This document shows positions 17,178 through 25,769 of a DNA stretch of 64,000 nt, piece after piece. Source of the DNA: JAOPZW01 sp036379935 (GTDB lineage Bacteria > Actinomycetota > Thermoleophilia > Solirubrobacterales > Solirubrobacteraceae); contig DASVFT010000040.1 of assembly GCA_036379935.1 (NCBI GenBank), positions 15,042-79,041 on the forward strand, written 5' to 3'. Under the pieces are notes generated by a model. It ran no database searches. It was not told the DNA's origin and was given only the letters and a program-made list of their open reading frames with translations. Both the position numbers and the translations under genes were made by a program. Each line of letters begins with the position of its first letter. Within the stretch, counting starts at the first letter, position 1.

Positions 17178-17771
17178 ATGGACTGGCAAGACATCGATCG
17201 CATCCGCGTCCCCGGCTTCTCCCTTTCGCGGCGCGGCTACGACAGGCACGAGGTGGATCGCTTCCTCGCCCGCCTGGCGGACTGGCTGGAGACGGACGCG
17301 GCCAGCGAGCTCGGCCAGATCGCGGTGACGCGCAAGCTCGAGCTCGTGGGCAAGTCGACCGCGCACATCCTCATGGCCACCGAGCAGGAGTCCGCGGAGC
17401 TGCGGCGCAACGCCGAGGAGGAGTGCGCCCAGATGGTCTCCGAGGCCGAGGCGGCGGCGCTCCAGACGCGCGAGGCGGCCGACGAGTACGCCCAGCAGAC
17501 GCGCGGCCAGGCCGACGCCGACGCGCGCCGCTTGGCCGAGGCCGCGGACACCGAGGCGAGGGAGACCATCGAGGAGGGCGAGCGCCGCCGCGGGCAGATC
17601 GAGGCCGTCATCGCCGACCTCGAGGTCCGCCGCGACGACGCCCTGTCCGACCTCGAGCGCCTCCGCGGCGCGCTGGCCGCCACGATCGCCGACCACCGCC
17701 AAGCGGCGCCGTCCAACCGAAGCCGCGGCGAGCGCGTCAGCAAGGAGAAGGAGCCAGCGGCGAGCGCGTAG
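17178..17771 (+). CDS. DivIVA-like coiled-coil protein
   Basis: A 197-residue protein. The N-terminal ~35 residues ('DRIRVPGFSLSRRGYDRHEVDRFLARLADWLE') match the DivIVA/GpsB membrane-curvature-binding domain, with its 'F.....GYd..eVd.fl' signature. The rest (~50-185) is a long Ala/Glu/Arg-rich coiled coil. In actinobacteria such proteins organise polar growth or cell division. The start ATG 17178 is chosen from GGAGGA 8 nt upstream, and upstream in-frame codons lack similarity. It is convergent with the malate synthase gene. Confidence 0.85.
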   Translation: MDWQDIDRIRVPGFSLSRRGYDRHEVDRFLARLADWLETDAASELGQIAVTRKLELVGKSTAHILMATEQESAELRRNAEEECAQMVSEAEAAALQTREAADEYAQQTRGQADADARRLAEAADTEARETIEEGERRRGQIEAVIADLEVRRDDALSDLERLRGALAATIADHRQAAPSNRSRGERVSKEKEPAASA

Positions 17772-17788
17772 GCGCCCGCGTTTGCGGC

Positions 17789-17808
17789 CGCGCGCCCGGC
17801 GGCGCGCG
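17789..17808. terminator. GC hairpin between convergent genes
   Basis: A perfect 8-bp inverted repeat (CGCGCGCC / GGCGCGCG) with a CGGC loop sits in the 42-nt gap between the DivIVA-like and malate synthase stops. No U-tract follows on either strand, so bidirectional termination is plausible but unproven. Confidence 0.45.
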
Positions 17809-17813
17809 ACCGC

Positions 17814-19397
17814 TCAGTCCAGGCGCTCGTAAGCCGGGATCGTCAGGAACTCGGCCAGCTCGTCGCCGAGGGCGACCTCCTCGAACAGCTCGCGGGACTC
17901 CTGCGGGCGGCCTTCGGCCTCGAACCACTCGTCGTCGCCGATCTCGCCGCGGATGCGGTCGAGCTCCTCGCCCTCCAGGCGGCGTACGAGCTCGGGCGTG
18001 ATCTGCGTCCCGTCGTCGAGCGTGCGGCCGTGGTGGATCCACTGCCACACCTGCGAGCGCGAGATCTCGGCCGTGGCGGCGTCCTCCATCAGGCCGTAGA
18101 TGCCGGCCGCGCCGTTGCCGCGCAGCCACGAGGAGATGTACTGGATGCCCACGTTGACGTTGTTGCGCAGGCCCGCTTCGGTGATGGCGCCCGGTGTGGA
18201 GGCCACGTCGAGCAGCTCCGCCGCGCCGACCTGCACGTCGTCGCGCTGGCGATCGACCTGGTTGGGGCGCTCGCCCAGGACCTTGTCGAACTCGGCCATC
18301 GCGGTCGTCACGACGTCGGGGTGCGCGACCCACGTGCCGTCGAAGCCGGCGCCGGCCTCGCGCTCCTTGTCGGCCGCCACCGCGGAGATCGCGCGCTCTT
18401 GGGCCTCGGGGTCCTTGCGCGAGGGGATGAGCGCGGCCATGCCGCCCATCGCGTGCGCGCCGCGGCGATGGCAGGTCTTCACCAGCAGCTCGCTGTAGGC
18501 GTGCATGAACGGGACCGTCATCTTGACGTCGTTGCGGTCGGGCAGGACGAACTCGGGCCGCTCGCGGAAGGTCTTGATGGTCGAGAAGATGTAGTCCCAG
18601 CGCCCGGCGTTGAGCGCGCAGGAATGGTCGCGCAGCTCGTAGAGGATCTCCTCCATCTCGAACGCCGCCGGCAGCGTCTCGATCAGCACGGTGCTCTTGA
18701 TCGACCCGGGATCGAGGCCGAGCTCCGACTCGGCGAAGGCGAAGGCCTCCGCCCACAGCCGCGCCTCGAGGTGCGACTCCATCTTGGGAAGGTAGAAGTA
18801 GGGGCCCGAGCCCTTGTCGAGCAGGCGGTGGGCGTTGCGGAAGAGGTAGAGCCCGGCGTCGACGAAGGCGCCGGCCACCGGCTCGCCGTCGATCCGCACG
18901 TGCTTCTCGACCAGGTGCCAGCCCCGCGGGCGCACCAGGAGGGTCGCGACGTCGTCGCCCAGCCGGTACTCGCGCCCGTCCTCACCGGTGAAGTCGATCG
19001 TCCCCTCGATCGCGTCGGTCAGGTTGACCTGGCCCTGCACCACGTTGGTCCACGTCGGCGACAGCGAGTCCTCGAAGTCGGCCATGAACCCGCGCGCGCC
19101 CGAGTTCAGGGCGTTGATGACCATCTTGCGATCGACGGGGCCGGTGATCTCCACGCGACGGTCCTGGAGGTCGGCGGGCGGCGGCGTGACGCTCCAATCG
19201 CCTTCGCGTATCTCGCGCGTCTCGGGCAGGAAGACCAGGCTCTCGCCCGCGGCTATCCGCGCCCGCCGCTCGGCGCGGGCGTCGAGCAGCTCGCGGCGGC
19301 GCGGCTCGAAGCGCTCGTGGAGCGCGCCGACGAAGTGCAGGGCGTCGTCGGTGAGCACGCCGTCGACCGGCGCGGGGGCGAGGACGTCGACGGTCAT
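17814..19397 (-). CDS. aceB: Malate synthase A
   Basis: A 527-residue malate synthase of the A type (glyoxylate + acetyl-CoA to malate). Recognisable stretches are 'GFMADFEDSLSPTW', 'RPRGWHLVEKHV', 'PKMESHLEARLWAE', 'IKSTVLIETLPAAFEMEEILYELRDH', 'NAGRWDYIFSTIK' and 'DGTWVAHPDVV'. The length is normal for the A form. The start ATG 19397 has GGGAGGAAGCC upstream and overlaps the glcF stop as ATGA. It closes a coupled permease-glcDEF operon, where it would take up the glyoxylate made by glycolate oxidase. E. coli uses the unrelated-length GlcB (malate synthase G) at this step. Confidence 0.95.
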   Translation of the reverse strand: MTVDVLAPAPVDGVLTDDALHFVGALHERFEPRRRELLDARAERRARIAAGESLVFLPETREIREGDWSVTPPPADLQDRRVEITGPVDRKMVINALNSGARGFMADFEDSLSPTWTNVVQGQVNLTDAIEGTIDFTGEDGREYRLGDDVATLLVRPRGWHLVEKHVRIDGEPVAGAFVDAGLYLFRNAHRLLDKGSGPYFYLPKMESHLEARLWAEAFAFAESELGLDPGSIKSTVLIETLPAAFEMEEILYELRDHSCALNAGRWDYIFSTIKTFRERPEFVLPDRNDVKMTVPFMHAYSELLVKTCHRRGAHAMGGMAALIPSRKDPEAQERAISAVAADKEREAGAGFDGTWVAHPDVVTTAMAEFDKVLGERPNQVDRQRDDVQVGAAELLDVASTPGAITEAGLRNNVNVGIQYISSWLRGNGAAGIYGLMEDAATAEISRSQVWQWIHHGRTLDDGTQITPELVRRLEGEELDRIRGEIGDDEWFEAEGRPQESRELFEEVALGDELAEFLTIPAYERLD

Positions 19398-20665
19398 GGC
19401 TTCCTCCCATGGATCGAGGCGGCCAGCACCTCCATCGGATGATGGACGGGCAGGCCGGCGTGGACGGCGATCTGCAGGGCGCACCCGGGGTTCGCGGCCG
19501 CGACGGCCTCGGCTCCCGTGTCGATCAGGTTGCGGGCCTTGCGCTGACCGAGCTCGGCGGCCGGCTCGGGGTGCAGCAGGTTCCAGACGCCCGCCGAGCC
19601 GCAGCACAGCTCCCACTCGGCGGGCTCGCGCAGCTCGAGGCCGGGGATCCCCTGAAGCAGCGCCCGCGGCTGGGCGCGCACCTGCTGGGCGTGGGCGAGG
19701 TGGCAGGCGTCGTGGTAGGCCAGCACCATCTCGACCGGATGGCGCGGCGCCCGCGGCTCGTGCTCGGCCAGCAGCTCGTGGACGTCCCGGACCTTGGCGC
19801 CGAAGGCGGCCGCTCGCTCGCTCCACTCGGGGTCGTCGCGGAACAGGTGCCCGTAGTCCTTCATGGCCGAGCCGCACCCGGCGGCGTTGACGACCACCGT
19901 GTCGCAGCCCTCGAAGGCGGCGATCGTGTCGCGCGCCTCCTGGCGGGCGTCGATGCCGGTGTGGAGCTGCAGCGCGCCGCAGCAGCGATGGCTCGCCGGC
20001 GCCCACACCTCGAAGCCCTCGGCCGCGAGCACGCCGACCGTGGCCGCGTTCACGTCGCCGAAGAAGACGCGCTGCACGCAGCCCTGGAGGAAGCCGACGC
20101 GACCGCGCGCCGTACCGAGCGCGGGCGTCCGCTCGGGCAGGCGCACCCGCCGCCGGCGCGGCGGCGCCAGCTGCGCGAGCGTCTTCAGGCGCGGGAAGCG
20201 CGAAAGGAAGCGCGCGCTGTGCTGCGCGTAGGGCGCGAACGGGGCCACCCACTTCATGCGGTCGGGATAGGGGAACATCGCGAAGATCGCGCGCCGGCGC
20301 AGCCGCTCCAGGCGCGGGCGCGCCCACCGGCGCTCGATCTGGGCGCGCGTGTCCTCGATGAGCTTGTCGTACTGCACCCCCGACGGGCAGGCGGTCACGC
20401 AGGCCATGCAGCCCAGGCAGTTGTCCCACGCGTTGACCTGAGCCAGCGTCATCGGCCCGGCCTCCTCGTGGCCGGCGCGCATGAGCAAGATGCGCCCGCG
20501 CGGCGAGTCCATCTCCTCGCCCCACAGCACGTACGTCGGGCACGTCGGCAGGCAGAAGCCGCAATGCACGCAGTCGTCGATGAGCGTGGGCTCGGGCGGG
20601 TTGAGCGCGTCGTAGGCCCCGCTCGGACCGCGCGGCGTCACGTTGATGGTGTCGATAGAGGTCAA
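19394..20665 (-). CDS. glcF: Glycolate oxidase iron-sulfur subunit
   Basis: A 423-residue GlcF-type protein. Two 4Fe-4S ferredoxin motifs are at the N-terminus: 'CVHCGFCLPTCPTY' (~32) and 'CLGCMACVTACPSG' (~85). Two CCG-type cysteine-rich domains follow ('HRCCGALQLHTG' and 'ELCCGSAGVWNL'). It should pass electrons from GlcD to quinone. The start is TTG 20665, which overlaps the glcE TGA (TTGA, 20662-20665). A similar overlap links it to malate synthase. Confidence 0.93.
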   Translation of the reverse strand: MTSIDTINVTPRGPSGAYDALNPPEPTLIDDCVHCGFCLPTCPTYVLWGEEMDSPRGRILLMRAGHEEAGPMTLAQVNAWDNCLGCMACVTACPSGVQYDKLIEDTRAQIERRWARPRLERLRRRAIFAMFPYPDRMKWVAPFAPYAQHSARFLSRFPRLKTLAQLAPPRRRRVRLPERTPALGTARGRVGFLQGCVQRVFFGDVNAATVGVLAAEGFEVWAPASHRCCGALQLHTGIDARQEARDTIAAFEGCDTVVVNAAGCGSAMKDYGHLFRDDPEWSERAAAFGAKVRDVHELLAEHEPRAPRHPVEMVLAYHDACHLAHAQQVRAQPRALLQGIPGLELREPAEWELCCGSAGVWNLLHPEPAAELGQRKARNLIDTGAEAVAAANPGCALQIAVHAGLPVHHPMEVLAASIHGRKP

Positions 20666-21705
20666 GAGAGCAGCAGCCCCGGGTTGAGGGTGTCATGAGG
20701 GTCGAAGCGCGCCTTCACGCGGCGCATGAGCGGCTCGGCGCGCAGCGGGCCCCACGGGTCGACCGCGCGTCGCAGCTCGGCGGGCGCGTCGAGCAGCACG
20801 CACGCGCCCAGGCGCGCACGCAGCGCGTTGACGAGGTCGGCGTCGGCGGCCTCGAAGCGCAGCCAGGCAAGGCCATGGGCGGCGCGCGCGACGCACAGCG
20901 CGCCGTGCTCGTGGGCGGCGGCCAGGACGTCGGCCAAGCCGCGCTGCGTGCTCGAGACCCGCAGGACGACGGCGCCCCGCTGGGCCGCGCGCTGCGCGTC
21001 CCACAGCTCCTCGTCGTCCTCGACGACCTCGCCGTCGATGGTGGCCGCGCGCTCGCGCGCCGACGGCCCGCAGAGCTGCACGAGCACGGCGCCCGCGCCT
21101 GCCTCCCAGCGCAGGTCGAGGCGCTCGGCCTCCAGCGCACGATGCGTCAGCTCGAGTGCCGCGCCGGCCAGCGCGCGAGGATCGTCGTGCCGTATGACGA
21201 CGGTCAGCCACTCGCGCGGGCGCGGGTGGAGCCGCACGCTGACCTCCGTCACCACGCCGAGGGTTCCGAACGCGCCGATCATGAGCTTGGCCAGGTCGTA
21301 CCCGGCGACGTTCTTGATCACCTTCGATCCCGCGCGCGCGAGGGTGCCGTCGGGCAGCGCGACCTGCACGCCGAGGACGAGGTCGCGCGGGCCGCCGTAG
21401 CGATGGCGCAGGGGGCCCGAGTCGCCGGTGGCCACGACGCCGCCGATCGTGGCGCCGTCGTCGGGCGGGTCGAGCGCCAGCATCTGCCCGGCGGCCGCGA
21501 ACGCCTCCCGCGCGGCGGCCACCGGCACGCCGGCCTGGAGGATCGCCGTCAGGTCACCCTCGTTGTGCTCGACGATCGCGTCCAGCTCCGCGACGCTCAG
21601 CTCGGACGCCTCGACCGGCCGGCCCCACGACAGCTTCGTACCCCCGCTGATCACGCGCACCGCCGTGGCCTCGCGCAGCGAAGCCGCGACCTCCTGTGCG
21701 GTCAT
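20662..21705 (-). CDS. glcE: Glycolate oxidase FAD-binding subunit
   Basis: A 347-residue protein with an FAD-binding PCMH-type domain. 'RVISGGTKLSWG' is at the start, and 'LALDPPDDGATIGGVVATGDSGPLRHRYGGPRDLVLGVQVALPDG' and 'GYDLAKLMIGAFGTLGVVTEVSVRLHP' follow, as in GlcE. The C-terminal half is shorter than in GlcD, as expected for GlcE. The ending 'VKARFDPHDTLNPGLLLS' is typical. ATG 21705 overlaps the glcD stop by one base (TGATG). Confidence 0.92.
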   Translation of the reverse strand: MTAQEVAASLREATAVRVISGGTKLSWGRPVEASELSVAELDAIVEHNEGDLTAILQAGVPVAAAREAFAAAGQMLALDPPDDGATIGGVVATGDSGPLRHRYGGPRDLVLGVQVALPDGTLARAGSKVIKNVAGYDLAKLMIGAFGTLGVVTEVSVRLHPRPREWLTVVIRHDDPRALAGAALELTHRALEAERLDLRWEAGAGAVLVQLCGPSARERAATIDGEVVEDDEELWDAQRAAQRGAVVLRVSSTQRGLADVLAAAHEHGALCVARAAHGLAWLRFEAADADLVNALRARLGACVLLDAPAELRRAVDPWGPLRAEPLMRRVKARFDPHDTLNPGLLLS

Positions 21706-23159
21706 CAGAAGCGCTCCGCCAGGCCCGCCTTCTCGAGCGGGTGCTCGCGGTACGGCCCCGGCACCTCGCCGCACAGCCGCGGGGTCGGCATGACCTTGCC
21801 CGGGTTGGCCAGGCCGTCGGGGTCGAACGCGCAGCGCACCTTCTGGAAGGCGTCGAGGTCGGCCTCGCTGAACATCTTCGGCATGTAGCGCTTCTTGTCG
21901 ACGCCGACGCCGTGCTCGCCGGTGATCGAGCCGCCGGCCTCCACGCAGGCGACGACGATCTCCCCGGCCAGCTCCTCGGCGCGCTCCGCCTCGCCCTCGG
22001 TATGGCCGTCGTAGCAGACGAGCGGGTGCAGGTTCCCGTCGCCGGCGTGGAAGACGTTGCCGACCTGCAGCCCGTACTGGCGCGCGAGCTCGTCGATGCG
22101 GTCGAGCACCTCGCCCAGCGCCGTGCGCGGGATGACGGAGTCCTGCACGTAGTAGTGCGGCGAGACGCGACCCATGGCCGGGAAGGCGGCCTTGCGCATC
22201 TTCCAGAAGACCTGACGCTCGGCGTCGTCGCGCGCGACGCGGACCTCGTGAGAGCCCGCGCCCTCGCACAGCGCCCGGACCTCGTCGAAGCGCGCGTCGC
22301 ACTCCTGCGCCGGGCCGTCGAGCTCGACGAGCAGCGCCGCTCCGGCGTCGACGGGCCACCCGGCGTGGGCCATCTGCTCGGAGGCTCCGATCGAGAGGTT
22401 GTCCATCATCTCGATCGCGCCCGGCACCATGCCGGCCGAAACGATGGCCGACACCGCCTGGCCGGCGTGCCCGGGCGAGTCGAAGAAGGCGACGAGCGTT
22501 CGGACCGACTCGGGCGTGGGGACGACGCGGACGGTGACCTTCGTCGCCACCCCCAGCGTGCCCTCCGAGCCCACGAAGACGCCGCACAGGTCGTAGCCGG
22601 GGAGGTCGAGCTCCTTGCCGCCGAGCTCCATCACCGACCCGTCGGGGAGGACGACCTCCAGGCCGGTCACGTAGTTGGTCGTGAAGCCGTACTTGAAGCA
22701 GTGCGCGCCGCCCGAGTTCTCGGCCACGTTGCCGCCGATCGAGCAGACGATCTGCGAGGAGGGGTCGGGCGGGTAGAAGTGCGACGGCCCGACGGCGGCC
22801 GAGATCGCGATGTTCGTGACCCCGGGCTCGCACACCACGCGCTGGTTGTCGAGGTCGACCTCGAGGATCCGCCGCAGCCGCGAGAGGACGACGAGCACGC
22901 CGTCCTCGACCGGCAGGGCGCCGCCCGACAGCCCGCTGCCCGAGCCGCGCGCCACCCAGGGCACGCCGGCCTGGTGGCAGGCCCTGACGACGGCGGCCAC
23001 CTCGTCGCCGGTGCCCGGAAGCACGGCGACGCGTGGCATCGCGGCGTACTGCAGCAGCCCGTCGGACTCGTAGGTGCGCAGCGCGTGGTGCTCGGTGACG
23101 ACGTGCTCGTCGCCACAGATGCGCCGCAGCTCGTCGACCAGGTTCAGACCACCATCCAC
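21705..23159 (-). CDS. glcD: Glycolate/D-lactate oxidase subunit GlcD
   Basis: A 484-residue FAD-linked oxidase. The N-terminal PCMH FAD domain has 'GSGSGLSGGALP' and 'SIGGNVAENSGGAHCFKYG'. The C-terminal FAD-oxidase domain has 'VFHAGDGNLHP' and 'GGSITGEHGVGVDKKRYM'. It oxidises glycolate (or D-lactate) to glyoxylate (or pyruvate). Start GTG 23159 overlaps the permease 3' end by 16 nt. An in-frame start at 23225 would add residues without family similarity that are just the permease read in another frame, so the shorter form is preferred. No clear Shine-Dalgarno is seen, so coupling is likely. Confidence 0.92.
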   Translation of the reverse strand: MDGGLNLVDELRRICGDEHVVTEHHALRTYESDGLLQYAAMPRVAVLPGTGDEVAAVVRACHQAGVPWVARGSGSGLSGGALPVEDGVLVVLSRLRRILEVDLDNQRVVCEPGVTNIAISAAVGPSHFYPPDPSSQIVCSIGGNVAENSGGAHCFKYGFTTNYVTGLEVVLPDGSVMELGGKELDLPGYDLCGVFVGSEGTLGVATKVTVRVVPTPESVRTLVAFFDSPGHAGQAVSAIVSAGMVPGAIEMMDNLSIGASEQMAHAGWPVDAGAALLVELDGPAQECDARFDEVRALCEGAGSHEVRVARDDAERQVFWKMRKAAFPAMGRVSPHYYVQDSVIPRTALGEVLDRIDELARQYGLQVGNVFHAGDGNLHPLVCYDGHTEGEAERAEELAGEIVVACVEAGGSITGEHGVGVDKKRYMPKMFSEADLDAFQKVRCAFDPDGLANPGKVMPTPRLCGEVPGPYREHPLEKAGLAERF

Positions 23160-24835
23160 GAGAGGAGGCTGGTGCTCTGCAGGTAGACGAGCACCGCCAT
23201 CAAGAGGATCAGCAGCAGGCTCCACTTCACCACCCTACGAAACAGGTCGCCCTCCTGCCCACCCATGCCGACCGCGGCCGCGCCAATGGCAAGGTTCTGG
23301 GGCGAGATCATCTTCCCGAGCACCCCTCCGCTCGAGTTGGCGGCGGCCATGAGCATGGGCGAGAGGTCGGCCTTCTGGGCGGCCGAGACCTGCAGCGCGC
23401 CGAAGAGCGCGTTCGACGAGGTGTCCGAGCCGGTCACCGCCACGCCCAGCCAGCCGAGGACCGGCGAGATCAAGGCGAAGATGCCGCCGGCGCCGGCCAG
23501 CCATGTGCCGATGGTGATGGTCTGGCCCGACAGGTTCATGACGTAGGCGAGCGCCAGGACCGACGCGACCGTGAGGATCGCGAACTTCATGTGGTCGAGC
23601 GTGTCGACGTAGGCCTTCAGCGCGCGTCCCGGCCGGACGCGCAGCGTGAGCATGGTCAGCAGACCCGACACCAGCAGCAGCGTCCCCGCGGCGCTGGCCC
23701 AGTTGAACTTGAAGGTCACCGCGGTGGGCTCCTTGCCCTTGGCGTTGAGGATGTCCAGGCCCGGCCAGCCGAAGGCCTTGGTGCGCGCGTCCAGCCAGTC
23801 GAAGAACGGCAGCCAGTGGATCTGCGCCAGGGCGAAGACGATGATGATGATCAGGTACGGCGAGAAGGCGACGAGCATCTCGCCCGGCGTGTCGTGCCTG
23901 GCCTCGCCGTTGCCGCTCGTGCCGGCGCGCCGCTGGGCCTCCTGCTCGAAGCGCTGCTGGTCGACCCCGGACTCGCCGCCGGCCATGGCCGGGCGCGGGC
24001 CCGCGGGCGTGGCCACGACGTCGCCGGGCTGCCACACGCGCAACAGCAAGACGATCGCGCCGGCCGACACCAGCGAGGCGACGATGTCGGTCAGCTCGAC
24101 CGAGAGGTAGTTCGAGCACGCAAACTGACCGATGGCGAAGGCGATGCCGCCGACCATCGCGGCGGGCCACGTGGCCCTGACGCCGCGGCGCCCGTCGACC
24201 ATGCCCACGAGGATGAGCGGGACGATCAGGGCCAGGAACGGCGTCTGGCGACCGACCATGGCGCCGAGGTCGTCCTTGGGGAGGTTGGCCAGTGGCGCGA
24301 GCGTCGTGATCGGCACGGCGATGGCGCCGAAGGCGACGGGTGCCGTGTTGGCCACCAGCGAGACGGCCGCCGCCTTGACCGGCTGGAAGCCCAACGCGAT
24401 GAGCATGACCGAGCAGATCGCGACCGGCGTGCCGAACCCGGCCAGCGCCTCCAGCAGGGCGCCGAAGCAGAAGGCGATGAGCACGGCCTGGACGCGCTGG
24501 TCGTCGCTGAGCCGGCCGAACGAACGACGGATGACGGCCATGTGGCCGCTGCGGTCGGCCATGTTGTAGATCCAGATCGCGTTGACGACGATCCACATGA
24601 TCGGGAAGAGGCCGAAGGCCGCCCCCTCCAGCCCGGCGTCGAGCGCCTGGCCGACCGGCATCGAGTAGACGATGATCGCGACCAGGATCGCGACCGCCAG
24701 CGACCACAGAGCGGCGATGTGCGCCTTCAAGCGCAGGCCGCCGAGCAGCACGAACAGGGTGACCAGCGGGACGGCCGCGAAGACGGTGGACCACCCGAGC
24801 GAGTCGCCGACCGGATCGAGCACCTGCTTGTACAT
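23144..24835 (-). CDS. lldP: L-lactate/glycolate permease (LldP family)
   Basis: A 563-residue integral membrane protein of the LctP/LldP/GlcA family, which imports lactate or glycolate with protons. It has ~12-13 hydrophobic segments. Family stretches include 'EALAGFGTPVAICSVMLIALGF', 'VANTAPVAFGAIAVPITTLA', 'AVTGSDTSSNALFGALQ' and 'AAANSSGGVLGKMISPQNLAIG'. Start ATG 24835 is preferred over ATG 24841 because GGGAGG then lies ~8 nt upstream; at 24841 it would abut the start codon. It is the first gene of the permease-glcD-glcE-glcF-malate synthase operon, so glycolate is a likely substrate (GlcA role). Confidence 0.93.
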   Translation of the reverse strand: MYKQVLDPVGDSLGWSTVFAAVPLVTLFVLLGGLRLKAHIAALWSLAVAILVAIIVYSMPVGQALDAGLEGAAFGLFPIMWIVVNAIWIYNMADRSGHMAVIRRSFGRLSDDQRVQAVLIAFCFGALLEALAGFGTPVAICSVMLIALGFQPVKAAAVSLVANTAPVAFGAIAVPITTLAPLANLPKDDLGAMVGRQTPFLALIVPLILVGMVDGRRGVRATWPAAMVGGIAFAIGQFACSNYLSVELTDIVASLVSAGAIVLLLRVWQPGDVVATPAGPRPAMAGGESGVDQQRFEQEAQRRAGTSGNGEARHDTPGEMLVAFSPYLIIIIVFALAQIHWLPFFDWLDARTKAFGWPGLDILNAKGKEPTAVTFKFNWASAAGTLLLVSGLLTMLTLRVRPGRALKAYVDTLDHMKFAILTVASVLALAYVMNLSGQTITIGTWLAGAGGIFALISPVLGWLGVAVTGSDTSSNALFGALQVSAAQKADLSPMLMAAANSSGGVLGKMISPQNLAIGAAAVGMGGQEGDLFRRVVKWSLLLILLMAVLVYLQSTSLLSWMVV

Positions 24836-24935
24836 GCGCATCCCCTCCCGAAGAGCCGAACGGGATGTGTGATACCCCCGACGCCGAGGGCTACGCCTTC
24901 ATCGGCTGTACCTTCAGACCGTCGCGGTCGGGCGC

Positions 24936-25751
24936 CTAGGGCGCGAGCTCGCCGCGCAGCGCGCGCCCGTAGCGCTCGGCCGAGCGGCGTACGACCGTCT
25001 TGCCCTCGCGGCGCACGAGGTGATCCCACCACGCGCCGTAGATGACCTCGAAGGCGAAGGGCTCGAGCGCGGCGACCATGCGCTGGACCGCCGACTCGGC
25101 CAGCGGGATGAGGTTGGGGTAGCTGTACATGAAGCCGACGTGCGTGCGGTCGGGGATGACCTGGACGATGTCGCCGCTCAGCAGCGCGCCGGCGCCGGCG
25201 GCGCCCGCCGGCCAGTGGAGCATCGTGCCGCCCGCGAAATGGCCCCCACCGCGCACGAGGGTCAGGCCTTCGCCCAGCGCGCGCGTCTCGCCGTCCCACA
25301 GCTCGATCGCCGAGTCCGGTCGGGTGATCCAGCGGCGGTCATCGGCGTGCAGGAGCACCGGGCAGTCGAAGCGCGCGGCCCAGTCCGCCATGCCCGAGTA
25401 GTAATGCGGGTGCGAGATGGCGATGGCGGCCAGACCGCCGCGCCGCTCGATCTCGTCCGCCGCGTCGTCCTCGAAGTAGGTCACGCAGTCCCACATCAGC
25501 AAGCGGTCGCCCTGCGGCACCAGCAGGGCGCGCTGGCCGATGGCCAGCTCCGGCTCGGTGCCGAGCCCGAGCAGCTCGGCCTCCTGGCGCAGCTCGTTGC
25601 GGTGCGTGGCCGCCAGCTCGTCGAGCGTGGTCCAGTGCTGCCCGTCCTCGGGCACGTACTGGCGCTCGTCGGTGCAGATCGGGCAGCGCTCGGGCAGCGC
25701 GCCGGCGTCGGGGAACTGCGCGGCACAGGTGGCGCAGACGAAGCGAGGCAT
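24936..25751 (-). CDS. MBL-fold protein with N-terminal zinc knuckle
   Basis: A 271-residue protein. The N-terminus has a rubredoxin-like knuckle, 'CATC' then 'CPIC' (residues 6-25). The rest resembles a metallo-beta-lactamase fold, with 'GGHFAGGT' and 'LLSGDIVQVIPD' as later metal motifs. The first motif is altered: 'SHPHYYSG' keeps His-x-His but lacks the Asp-His of HxHxDH. It may bind one metal or have shifted chemistry. It lies upstream of the lldP operon on the same strand, separated by ~100 nt, and follows the DMT gene after 18 nt. Confidence 0.78.
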   Translation of the reverse strand: MPRFVCATCAAQFPDAGALPERCPICTDERQYVPEDGQHWTTLDELAATHRNELRQEAELLGLGTEPELAIGQRALLVPQGDRLLMWDCVTYFEDDAADEIERRGGLAAIAISHPHYYSGMADWAARFDCPVLLHADDRRWITRPDSAIELWDGETRALGEGLTLVRGGGHFAGGTMLHWPAGAAGAGALLSGDIVQVIPDRTHVGFMYSYPNLIPLAESAVQRMVAALEPFAFEVIYGAWWDHLVRREGKTVVRRSAERYGRALRGELAP

Positions 25752-25769
25752 CGCCCGGAGCCTGCCAGC

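Noticed and set aside
23160..23225. A longer GlcD N-terminus
   Set aside because: The extra residues coincide with permease coding sequence read in another frame and lack GlcD similarity; GTG 23159 is kept.
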